From: Clostridiales bacterium
Lineage (GTDB): Bacteria > Bacillota > Clostridia > Oscillospirales > Oscillospiraceae
Direction: 5' to 3'
Assembly: GCA_003150485.1 (NCBI GenBank)
Contig: QALX01000001.1
Span: 112,429 to 176,428 of the forward strand
Length of the DNA: 64,000 nt
The notes under the pieces are model-generated. The model worked only from the letters and a program-made list of their open reading frames with translations, was not told the origin of the DNA and ran no database searches. The number at the start of each line of letters is the position of its first letter. Positions within the stretch are counted from its first letter, which is position 1. Shown piece by piece: positions 26,330 through 34,087 of this stretch. The position numbers were made by a program, and so were the translations under genes.

Positions 26330-27994
26330 TTAAAACAGACCCGTGATTACGCCGTCTGCGTCAATGTCAATCCGCTCCGCGGCGGGCACCTTGGGCAGTC
26401 CGGGCATGGTCATAATGTCGCCGGTCTGAACCACGATAAAACCGGCGCCAGCAGACACCTTCACCTTGCTGACAGAGACGGTGAAGCCCTGGGGACGGCC
26501 CAGCTTAGCGGGATCGTCGGTCAGGGAATACTGGGTCTTGGCCACGCAGATGGGCAGGCCGCCATAGCCCAGTTCTTCCAGTTTGGCAATGGATTTTTCC
26601 GCGTCGCTGGAGTAGATCACATCGTCGCCGCCATAGACCTTCTGAACGATCTCCTTGATTTTGACCTTGATGGGCTGGTCCAGCTCATAGCTGAACCGGA
26701 ACTGGTGGGGCAGCTCGCACAGGCGCAGCACTTCCTCGGCCAGCTCCAGGCCACCGTCGCCGCCCTTTTCCCACACTTCGCTCATGGCCACGTTGACGCC
26801 CAGCTCCCTGCACTTCTCGCGGATCATATCCAGCTCCGCGTCGGTGTCCTGGGTGAAGCGGTTGATGGCCACCACTGCGGGCAGGCCAAAGACCTGTGTG
26901 ATATTTTCCACATGCTTGAGCAGGTTCGGCAGGCCCTTTTCCAGTGCTTCCAGATTCTCTGCACCCAGCTCACTCTTGGGCACGCCGCCGTTGTACTTGA
27001 GAGCCTTTACAGTAGCCACGATCACGACTGCGCTGGGGTCAAAGCCTGCGGCACGGCACTTGATATCCAGGAACTTTTCCGCACCCAGATCGGCGCCGAA
27101 GCCCGCCTCAGTGACCACGTAATCCGCCAGCTTCATGGCCGCGTCGGTGGCGGAGATGGAGTTGCAGCCGTGGGCGATATTAGCGAAGGGACCGCCGTGG
27201 ACGATGGCGGGGTTGTGCTCCAGGGTCTGGACCAGGTTGGGCTTGATGGCATCCTTGAGCAGGACGGTCATGGCGCCCTCGGCCTTAAGGTCGTGGGCGG
27301 TAACCGGCTTGCCCGCCCGGTTATAGCCCACAATGATCCGGGCCAGCCGCTGCTTCAGATCCATCAGGTCAGAGGACAAGCAGAGCACTGCCATGATCTC
27401 AGAGGCCACGGTGATGTCGAAGCCGTCCTCCCGGGGAACGCCCTGCATCCGGCCGCCGATGCCGTCGATGACGTTGCGGAGCTGACGGTCGTTCATATCC
27501 ACACAGCGCCGCCAGGTGATATTCTTCACGTCGATGTCCAGCGCGTTACCCTGCTGGATGTGGTTGTCCAGCATCGCAGCCAGCAGGTTGTTGGCCGCGC
27601 CGATGGCGTGGAAGTCGCCAGTGAAATGAAGGTTGATGTCCTCCATGGGGATGACCTGGGCGTAGCCGCCGCCAGCCGCACCGCCCTTGACGCCAAACAC
27701 CGGGCCCAGGGAGGGCTCACGGAGACAGAGCATGGTATTTTTGTTCAGTTTCGCCATGGCGTCGGCCAGACCTACGCTGGTGGTGGTCTTGCCCTCGCCG
27801 GCAGGAGTGGGGTTGATGGCAGTGACCAGGATCAGCTTGGCTTTTCTGGGGGCGTCCTGGAGGGGGCGGATGTCGATCTTCGCCTTCACCTTGCCGTAGT
27901 ATTCCAACAGATTTTCGTCAATGCCGGCCTTTTCCGCCACCTGGCCAACGGGAAGCATCTCTGTGCTCTGAGCAATCTCAATGTCAGTTTTCAT
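26330..27994 (-). CDS. fhs: formate-tetrahydrofolate ligase
   Basis: Makes 10-formyl-THF from formate, THF and ATP, supplying purine synthesis (including the AICAR transformylase step encoded at the window's left end). At 554 residues it has the normal length. The P-loop is TPAGEGKTTTSVGLADAM; LREPSLGPVFGVKGGAAGGG and FVVQTGDIMTMPGLPK-type segments are typical. I start at the ATG at 27994 with AAGGAAG upstream; the frame is open to 28069, but that extension lies in the leader. It is controlled by the ZTP riboswitch. Confidence 0.96.
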   Translation of the reverse strand: MKTDIEIAQSTEMLPVGQVAEKAGIDENLLEYYGKVKAKIDIRPLQDAPRKAKLILVTAINPTPAGEGKTTTSVGLADAMAKLNKNTMLCLREPSLGPVFGVKGGAAGGGYAQVIPMEDINLHFTGDFHAIGAANNLLAAMLDNHIQQGNALDIDVKNITWRRCVDMNDRQLRNVIDGIGGRMQGVPREDGFDITVASEIMAVLCLSSDLMDLKQRLARIIVGYNRAGKPVTAHDLKAEGAMTVLLKDAIKPNLVQTLEHNPAIVHGGPFANIAHGCNSISATDAAMKLADYVVTEAGFGADLGAEKFLDIKCRAAGFDPSAVVIVATVKALKYNGGVPKSELGAENLEALEKGLPNLLKHVENITQVFGLPAVVAINRFTQDTDAELDMIREKCRELGVNVAMSEVWEKGGDGGLELAEEVLRLCELPHQFRFSYELDQPIKVKIKEIVQKVYGGDDVIYSSDAEKSIAKLEELGYGGLPICVAKTQYSLTDDPAKLGRPQGFTVSVSKVKVSAGAGFIVVQTGDIMTMPGLPKVPAAERIDIDADGVITGLF

Positions 27995-28051
27995 GTGCAA
28001 ATCTTCCTTTCTAACATATAAATATACACAGTATCTGAATGATTGCAGGGC

Positions 28052-28200
28052 AAAAAAAGCGCCGAACATCCAGACCCCTTACTTTATGGCCCAGACGGTC
28101 GGCACATTGATCCGGGACAATCCCAAATCAACTTGTGACAGCCGCACGAGACGGCCGCCGGATCGTACTCCCTGTGGTTCACTCCACTTCCGTCAGTTAT
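28052..28200 (-). ncRNA. ZTP riboswitch (pfl motif) leader of fhs
   Basis: Read leftward: ACTGACGGAAGTGGAGTG, then AACCACAGGGAGTACGA, and after a variable linker GCCGACCGTCTGGGCC, matching the conserved halves of the pfl/ZTP motif. The 3' half (28103-28085) is also one arm of a long terminator: it pairs with GGGTCTGGATGTTCGGCGC, followed by seven T (28058-28052). ZTP/ZMP binding should hold the 3' half in the aptamer and permit readthrough into fhs when 10-formyl-THF is short. fhs is a classic gene of this regulon. Confidence 0.88.
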
Positions 28201-28213
28201 ACAATCCAAAATC

Positions 28214-28242
28214 ATCATACCAGCTTCGACTCCCTTTGTCAA
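28214..28242 (-). promoter_or_regulatory. promoter of the ZTP riboswitch/fhs transcript
   Basis: Leftward TTGACA (28242-28237), 17-base spacer, TATGAT (28219-28214), about 14 bases before the aptamer. Confidence 0.85.
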
Positions 28243-28405
28243 CGGCAATCCTACCAAATTCAACCGGCGGAACTTGAGGGATCTGGGGCATTCGTTTCCT
28301 TTGTCCCAGGCTTTACGGCGATTTAACACACTCTTTACCGTTTTCTGATGGAAGGCCGCCAGCCCAGGCCATACAATGGAGGCGACGAAAAGGAAGGCGA
28401 TTCCA

Positions 28406-28891
28406 ATGACGAAAAAAAAGCGCATCGGCCTTGCAGTGGTACTGCTTGTTGTAGTTGCCGGTCTGTTCTGTGCCGTGTTTTTCGGCCGATCCGGTCAGAC
28501 TGCGTCCGACTCCAACAGCGGAGTGGTACTGGATAAAAACGCAGTGGACTTCCAGTCGGAGGATACGGAGGCCGCAGACCCCCTGAGCATCCGCTTCCCC
28601 GGTTATCCCGACATCACCATCCAGCAGAGCGATCAGGTGGTGCCCATCGTTCTGACCAATCCGGAGGGAAACCCCTGCCTGTTCCAGTTTAAAGTCACTA
28701 TGGACGGTTCCCAGGAGGCACTCCTGTCCAGCGACTGGGTAGAACCCGGCAAGGCCTTGGAGGGCGTCAGCCTTCCCGCCGCTCTGAACCAGGGCGATTA
28801 CACCTTGTACATCCAGATCAGCACCCGTTCCCTGGACGATCAGGAGCCGATGAACGGCGGCAGCGTCAAAGTGCAGCTTCATGTGACCTGA
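28406..28891 (+). CDS. membrane-anchored extracytoplasmic protein, unknown
   Basis: 161 residues with a short basic N-terminus (MTKKKR), one membrane helix (about 7-27) and an extracytoplasmic domain. The domain (about 55-161) is beta-rich with Ig-like spacing: IRFPGYPDITIQQ, VPIVLTNPEGNPCLFQF, then GDYTLYIQI and a final VKVQLHV strand. AGGAAGG at 28391 fits the ATG at 28406. It lies 84 bases before another secreted protein gene. The two may act as a small surface module; no characterised family is recognised. Confidence 0.75.
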   Translation: MTKKKRIGLAVVLLVVVAGLFCAVFFGRSGQTASDSNSGVVLDKNAVDFQSEDTEAADPLSIRFPGYPDITIQQSDQVVPIVLTNPEGNPCLFQFKVTMDGSQEALLSSDWVEPGKALEGVSLPAALNQGDYTLYIQISTRSLDDQEPMNGGSVKVQLHVT

Positions 28892-28975
28892 ACGGCCATT
28901 CTTCCCAGCTTGGGATTGATGGATATAGAACTGACAACAAGGCAACAAAAGACATTTAAAGGAGGTACATCAACA

Positions 28976-29524
28976 ATGAAACTGAGACGGTACAAAACCC
29001 TGGCTGTGTCCGGACTGGTTATCGCCGCCACCGCCCTCACATCCGCAACCGCACTGGCGGCAGATGTCAACATCAACGCCCCTTCCGCCGACGTACAGCA
29101 GAAGGTCGTCCTGGAGAAGACCGAGGCAGTCGTCCCCTCCTTCGCCGTGGACATCCCCGCTACAGTGGAACTGGCCGCCACCGCTCAAGATCTGAAGTAC
29201 ACCCTGACGCTAGAAAACGATGAAGCCTTTATCCCCGATGGCAAAAAGGTCTCCGTCACCATCGAGAGCGCCGGTTATCCCGGAACCCTGAACAAGTTCG
29301 CCGTCTGGGACAGCAAGAATCTGAACGAAGCGTCCTATGAAATTTACTACTCCGACCGTATGTCCGGCGGCCGCTACAACATCGGCGACGAAATTGTCGA
29401 CTGGACCGGCAGCAACCACGGCACCCAGACCCGCCGCATCGCAGTACTGAACTACAGCTCCGTGGAGCCGGGCACCTATAACGGTGTGATTAACTACGGC
29501 ATCGCGCTGGCAGACGAAACTTGA
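28976..29524 (+). CDS. secreted beta-rich protein, unknown
   Basis: 182 residues, signal peptide ending near residue 29 (TSATALAA). The mature protein is a beta-sandwich type: PSFAVDIPATVELAATA, LKYTLTLENDEAFIPDG, then a C-terminal SVEPGTYNGVINYGIAL. The pattern recalls structural adhesin or pilin-like domains, but there is no sortase motif, lipobox or membrane tail, so it is released or held by a partner. GGAGGT lies 9 bases before the ATG. The preceding membrane-anchored protein is the obvious partner. Confidence 0.75.
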   Translation: MKLRRYKTLAVSGLVIAATALTSATALAADVNINAPSADVQQKVVLEKTEAVVPSFAVDIPATVELAATAQDLKYTLTLENDEAFIPDGKKVSVTIESAGYPGTLNKFAVWDSKNLNEASYEIYYSDRMSGGRYNIGDEIVDWTGSNHGTQTRRIAVLNYSSVEPGTYNGVINYGIALADET

Positions 29525-29635
29525 AAGCCACCTATCCCGCACCACATTCAACATTGTCACAGAATATACCATCTTAAAAAGCGTTTTTTACATCTTCTAC
29601 TCCTACTCCAAAAACAGTGCTCACACTAAAAAAAC

Positions 29636-29663
29636 AGCCCGGCATCCCTCAGGATGCCGGGCT
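29636..29663. terminator. bidirectional terminator
   Basis: Arms AGCCCGGCATCC and GGATGCCGGGCT, 4-base loop; leftward it is followed by seven T and so ends the DUF3048 gene. Confidence 0.88.
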
Positions 29664-29699
29664 CGTTTTACCGTATATGCTGTTTGAGGGTTGGTTTCA

Positions 29700-30869
29700 T
29701 CAGTTGACCTGGGCCATGGAATCCACCTGGGTGTCCGCCTCATTGGCGTCCGCGGGCTTGGGCTGGACCACTTCGTCCATGGTGATGTTCCGCGCCTTGT
29801 CCACCACACAGATATAGGTCTTGCCGATGCCGAACTTGATCTGGTTGCCGTCCTGGTCATAGAACCGCTGCTGATCCTCTACGGACTTCTTCTCCCAGGT
29901 AATGGGGATAAATTTGCCGCCGCAGGCGTAGTAGCCGGTGCCGGTGCCGGTGAGTACCACAGACAGGTGGCCCAGCTTGGACTGCTCGTTTACAGAGATA
30001 TCGGTCAGGAGCACCACTACGTTTTCCACATGGATCTGTTCCCCGGTGACCTCGTCAATGTAAGGGGAGCCAAATTCGGTGACGCCATAGGATCCGGTGC
30101 TCTCGTCATAGTCGAACAGGGTATGCTTGTACTGGGACATAACCACGTCGATGGACTTGGCGGAGCTGCCCTGGGCAGGCGTGCCGTCCTCCACAAACTG
30201 CTGGGCCGGGGCGTAGTCCGGCTTGTGGGTGGTGCGGATGGTGTCCTTGTTCTTCTCCAGGAAGGCCTGGATGTTGTCCGAGTGGATATACATGGTGTTT
30301 TCCAGGGCAAAACCGGCGTTCAGCCGGGCCTCGCTGCGCTTAAAGTAGCTGTAGGCGCAATTGGTGCCGTGGTTCAGACAGTCAATATCGTTGAAGTCCG
30401 CCTTCTCCATGTACTTTTTGATGATGACATAGGCCTGGTTGCTGCCGCCGCAGTGGGTCAGCAGGGCGTCCTGGCCCACCGCCAGCCGGACAAAATAGGG
30501 CCGGGTGCTGCGGACAGTGCCGATCTGGCCCACCCCGGTGACATCCTGGAACAGGGCCAGGATCCGGGTGATGCCGCCCTCCTCGGGCACTTCGTAGAAC
30601 ATATCCGCCTTGGAGTTGCCAGACTGGGGCAGGGCCTCCTTGACGTTGTTCAGCATCACGCCTACAGGACAGTTGCGGGAGATGTCTGTCTCAGTCTCCT
30701 CGCCAGTCAGGGGATTGCGGTACCCATCCAGGCCGGTGGAGGAGGCCGCCGCCGTGGACTCCACGGGCTCCGGCTCCGCGCTGCTGACGGTTTCGCCGCT
30801 GCCGAAGGTACAGGCGGAGAGGGCCAGCAACAGGCCCACCGCCAGCAATAAACTCAAGATTTTTTTCAT
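29700..30869 (-). CDS. DUF3048 (YerB-type) lipoprotein
   Basis: 389 residues. The signal peptide has lipobox ALSAC (Cys20). The mature protein has the DUF3048 signature: NPLTGEE, PVGVMLNNVKEALPQSG, ADMFYEVPEEGGITR, GTVRSTRPYFV, later VVVLLTDI and GTGTGYYACGGKFIPITWEK. The family is extracytoplasmic and functionally uncharacterised. I start at the ATG at 30869 (MKKILSLL) with GGAG upstream; an ATG at 30899 with AGAGG upstream is an alternative adding ten residues. It is divergent from the DUF4364 gene. Confidence 0.88.
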   Translation of the reverse strand: MKKILSLLLAVGLLLALSACTFGSGETVSSAEPEPVESTAAASSTGLDGYRNPLTGEETETDISRNCPVGVMLNNVKEALPQSGNSKADMFYEVPEEGGITRILALFQDVTGVGQIGTVRSTRPYFVRLAVGQDALLTHCGGSNQAYVIIKKYMEKADFNDIDCLNHGTNCAYSYFKRSEARLNAGFALENTMYIHSDNIQAFLEKNKDTIRTTHKPDYAPAQQFVEDGTPAQGSSAKSIDVVMSQYKHTLFDYDESTGSYGVTEFGSPYIDEVTGEQIHVENVVVLLTDISVNEQSKLGHLSVVLTGTGTGYYACGGKFIPITWEKKSVEDQQRFYDQDGNQIKFGIGKTYICVVDKARNITMDEVVQPKPADANEADTQVDSMAQVN

Positions 30870-30968
30870 TTTGAACTTCTCCATTTTAACGTTTTTCATT
30901 TCGTTTTTTCCTCTGCTGTTTATCATATCCAATTCCCTACTGCCTGTCAAGGAGAACTATGGCCCCTC

Positions 30969-31002
30969 TTGTCATTTCAATTATTTTCAGGTATACTGAA
31001 AA
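30969..31002 (+). promoter_or_regulatory. promoter with a palindrome over the -10, DUF4364 operon
   Basis: TTGTCA (30969-30974), 17-base spacer, TATACT (30992-30997). The -10 sits inside a perfect inverted repeat TTTTCAG GTATA CTGAAAA (30984-31002), a likely repressor site. Confidence 0.65.
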
Positions 31003-31031
31003 ATAATGATTTTATCGTGGGAGGGAGTACT

Positions 31032-31565
31032 ATGGCACGTGGTTTTATCCGTAATCCACTGGATGTGCGGCTGTTAATCCTCTATATTCTGGACCGTTTG
31101 ATTCTGCCGGTAACCATGGCGGAGCTGACCGACCTTGCCCTGTGCGACGAGGGCATGGACTACTTCCAGTTCGCCGACGCCCTGGGAGCACTGACAGAAA
31201 ACGGCCACGTGAATCAGGGCGAGGACGGCCTGCTCAGCATCACGGACAAGGGCCGCTCCAACTGCGCCATCTGCGCCAAAGAACTGCCCTACTCTGTCCG
31301 CACCAAGTGTGACCGGAGCACCCAGGCCCTGAACCGCGACCTGAAGCGGCGGGACCAGATCCGTGCCGCCGTCACCCCCACCCCCAACCGGGAACGGTAC
31401 ACCGTGGAGATGGTGCTGGATGACGACGCCGGCAACGTGATGACCCTCCAAATGGCCGCGCCCGACCGGCTCCAGGCGGAGCTGCTGGCCCAGCGCTTCC
31501 AGGGCCGGGCCGAGCAGGTGTATCACGCGGTCCTCTCCACCCTGCTGGACGAGGAAAGCAGGTGA
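31032..31565 (+). CDS. DUF4364 family protein, probable winged-helix regulator
   Basis: 177 residues. The N-terminal 75 residues read as a winged helix (DVRLLILYILDRLILPVTMAE, DYFQFADALGALTENGHV, LSITDKGR), as in DUF4364 proteins; the C-terminal part (YTVEMVLDDDAGNVMTLQM) is a beta domain of unknown role. GGGAGG precedes the ATG at 31032. The stop overlaps the ribosome site of the next gene, indicating an operon. Regulation of its own palindromic promoter is plausible but unproven. Confidence 0.85.
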   Translation: MARGFIRNPLDVRLLILYILDRLILPVTMAELTDLALCDEGMDYFQFADALGALTENGHVNQGEDGLLSITDKGRSNCAICAKELPYSVRTKCDRSTQALNRDLKRRDQIRAAVTPTPNRERYTVEMVLDDDAGNVMTLQMAAPDRLQAELLAQRFQGRAEQVYHAVLSTLLDEESR

Positions 31566-31568
31566 GCC

Positions 31569-32429
31569 ATGGCCGTTTACGCTGTCACCGTGCTGGGCCA
31601 TCCCCTGCCCCTGCTCTTCCTCTACTTTCTCTGGTACTCTTTTCTTGGCTGGGTGATGGAGACCATCTATTGCTCCTGTAAAGAGCGGCACTTTGTGTTC
31701 CGCGGATTCCTGAAGGGCCCCATTTGCCCAATCTACGGCTTCGGAGTGCTGATGATGGTACTGTGGCTGAGCCACTTTACCGACAACATCCTCCTCTTTT
31801 ACCTGATTGCCACGGTCTCCATGTCCGCCTGGGAGTACTTTGTGGGCTGGCTGCTGGAGGTGACCACCCACATGAAATACTGGGACTACTCCCAGAACCG
31901 CTTTAACCTGAAGGGGCGCATCTGCCTGGGGACCTGCCTATACTGGGGCGTGGCCGCTTACGCCGCCATCTACTGGATTCATCCGGCCACCGTCCGGCTG
32001 TTCCACCTCCTGTCTCCCCTGTGGCAGACGGTGCTGGCGGCCATCCTGCTGTCGGTCACCCTGACCGACACGGCCCTCACCATCCGCCGCCTGGCCCTGA
32101 CCTCGGGCTTCCTGCGCAAGGCGGAACAGGTCCGCCGGGAACTGGAGACCCAGCGGAACCAGCTCCGGGACGCCGGACTACAAAAGCTCCAGACCGTGCG
32201 CCTCCAGGCCGCCCTGGCAAAACTGGAGCTGGAGGAAACCCATCTCCTCCAGGAGGCCGCCCACCACTCCGCCCGGTTCCGGGCCCGCTATGCCAAGCTG
32301 TCCTCCCGCGCCTTCGCCCCTTCTCTCCAGCTGGTGAAGGAGCAGGCCGCCCGGCTCCGGGATGAACGCACCGCCCGGTTTGCCCAGCTGAAAAAACAGC
32401 GGAAGGAAAACAGAACAACCAAATCCTGA
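31569..32429 (+). CDS. CmpB-type putative ABC transporter permease (PF06541-like)
   Basis: 286 residues. Residues 1-180 contain four to five membrane helices with the family signatures YSFLGWVMETIYCSCKERHF, RGFLKGPICPIYGFG and WEYFVGWLLEVTTHMKYWDY. Residues 190-286 form a basic, Arg/Gln/Leu-rich coiled coil in the cytoplasm, which is an extension. The family name says permease, but no ATPase is adjacent and transport is unproven. Its ribosome site AGGTGA overlaps the DUF4364 stop codon. Confidence 0.85.
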   Translation: MAVYAVTVLGHPLPLLFLYFLWYSFLGWVMETIYCSCKERHFVFRGFLKGPICPIYGFGVLMMVLWLSHFTDNILLFYLIATVSMSAWEYFVGWLLEVTTHMKYWDYSQNRFNLKGRICLGTCLYWGVAAYAAIYWIHPATVRLFHLLSPLWQTVLAAILLSVTLTDTALTIRRLALTSGFLRKAEQVRRELETQRNQLRDAGLQKLQTVRLQAALAKLELEETHLLQEAAHHSARFRARYAKLSSRAFAPSLQLVKEQAARLRDERTARFAQLKKQRKENRTTKS

Positions 32430-32445
32430 ACCATCAAAAAACAGG

Positions 32446-32480
32446 CAAGCGCTCCGTTCCCGCCGAGAACGGAGCGCTTG
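32446..32480. terminator. bidirectional terminator between CmpB-type gene and cls
   Basis: 14-bp arms CAAGCGCTCCGTTC and GAACGGAGCGCTTG, 7-base loop, T-rich on both exits. Confidence 0.9.
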
Positions 32481-32503
32481 TTTCACTTCCCCTTGGCAGG
32501 GGC

Positions 32504-34087
32504 TCAGAGCAACGGCGCAAACACCCGCAGCAGGCTGCGGTAGAGACGTTTCCCCCAGCTCAGCTGCTGGATCTCCGCCAGCTGTACCTGCTGGCTCATG
32601 GCCTGGGTAGCCAGGAAGTCATCCCGAATGGTCTCCACTGACCGGGATTGGTAGAGCCACACGCCGCACTCAAAGTGCAGGTACAGGCTGCGGTAGTCCA
32701 GGTTGATGGTCCCCACCATGCCGAACTGGTCGTCCACCACACAGGTCTTGCTGTGGATAAAGCCGGGCAGGTACTCGTACACCTTCACCCCCGCCTGCAC
32801 CAGGGGGCCATAGTGGGCCCGGGTCAGCTCAAAGATCCGGCGCTTATCCGGAATGTGCGGCGTGATCAGCCGCACGTCCACCCCGGATTTCGCCGCCGTA
32901 CACAGGGCATCCGTCATGGCGTGGTCGATGATGAGATAGGGGGTGGTGATATAGATATACCGGTTCGCCCGGGTGATCAGATTCAGATAGATGGTGGCGC
33001 TGACCGCCTCGTCATCCAGGGGGCTGTCCATAAAGGGCTGGACCAGACCGTCGGTGGGCAATTCTTCTTCCAGGTAGGTGGAGGGCCGGTACCGGCTGAA
33101 CTCCTCCTCACCCTCCTCGGTCACCCCCCAGGAGGACAGAAACATCACGGTGAGATTCCACGCCGCCTCCCCCTTCACCCGGATGCCGCTGTCTTTCCAG
33201 TGGCCGAAGCGCACCACCCGGTTGATATATTCGTCAGACAGATTGACTCCGCCGGTAAACGCCGTGTGGCCGTCGATGACACAGATTTTCCGGTGATCCC
33301 GGTTGTTCAGACGCAGGGACACCACCGGCCGGAAGGGGTTGAATACCTTGCAGGCAATCCCCTTCTCCCGCAGGGTCCGGGCGTAGTGCTTGGGCAGGGT
33401 GAACAGACAGCCGATATCGTCATAGAGCACCCGTACATCCAAGCCCGCCGCCGCCTTCCGCTCCAGGATCTCCAGAATCGCGTCCCACATCTCCCCCTCC
33501 TGGATGATAAAGTATTGCAGAAAGATGTAATGCTCCGCCTGTTCCAGCTCCTCCAGCATCCCCGCAAACAGGTCCTCCCCCAAGGGGTAATATGTCGTTT
33601 GGGTGTGGGCGTGGGGCGGATACAGGCTGGCTTTGGTGATGTATCGGGACTGGACCTTCGCGCTGACATCTCCGGAGGGCAGAATGTCCGTGACCTGGCT
33701 GCCGTCCCCCATGGCCTGGCGCTGGAGCTCCTCCAGCTTCCGCAGCCGATTGCGGCTGCGCTGGCTGAGCCGGTTGCCGCCAAAGAGCAGGTAGAGCAGT
33801 CCGCCAAAGACAGGGACGGTCATAATGGGCACGATCCAGGCGATTTTGTAGTCCGGGTGGTTGCGGCTGGCGATAATCCAGATCACTGCGGCAAAGGTGA
33901 GCACAATGCAGGCGGCGTAAAAATAGACAAAGTAGTTGGAGAACACCAGAACCATCGCAGCCAACACTCCGATTTGCAACAGGATAAACAGCACGTCAAA
34001 GAACAGCCGGTGGGTCAGCACCCAGGCAATGCGCTGGAATACAGAGTGCTTGGTCTCCTGGATCCGCTGGCTTGCGTGTTCGCTCAT
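32504..34087 (-). CDS. cls: cardiolipin synthase
   Basis: Membrane phospholipase-D family enzyme condensing phosphatidylglycerol to cardiolipin. 527 residues: two to three N-terminal membrane helices (about 25-100) and two HKD motifs, HRKICVIDG with GGVNLSDEY, and HSKTCVVDD with GTINLDYRS. Length is typical. Its ATG overlaps the dnaE stop codon (ATGA at 34084-34087), so it is translationally coupled to dnaE, an unusual partnership. Confidence 0.95.
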   Translation of the reverse strand: MSEHASQRIQETKHSVFQRIAWVLTHRLFFDVLFILLQIGVLAAMVLVFSNYFVYFYAACIVLTFAAVIWIIASRNHPDYKIAWIVPIMTVPVFGGLLYLLFGGNRLSQRSRNRLRKLEELQRQAMGDGSQVTDILPSGDVSAKVQSRYITKASLYPPHAHTQTTYYPLGEDLFAGMLEELEQAEHYIFLQYFIIQEGEMWDAILEILERKAAAGLDVRVLYDDIGCLFTLPKHYARTLREKGIACKVFNPFRPVVSLRLNNRDHRKICVIDGHTAFTGGVNLSDEYINRVVRFGHWKDSGIRVKGEAAWNLTVMFLSSWGVTEEGEEEFSRYRPSTYLEEELPTDGLVQPFMDSPLDDEAVSATIYLNLITRANRYIYITTPYLIIDHAMTDALCTAAKSGVDVRLITPHIPDKRRIFELTRAHYGPLVQAGVKVYEYLPGFIHSKTCVVDDQFGMVGTINLDYRSLYLHFECGVWLYQSRSVETIRDDFLATQAMSQQVQLAEIQQLSWGKRLYRSLLRVFAPLL

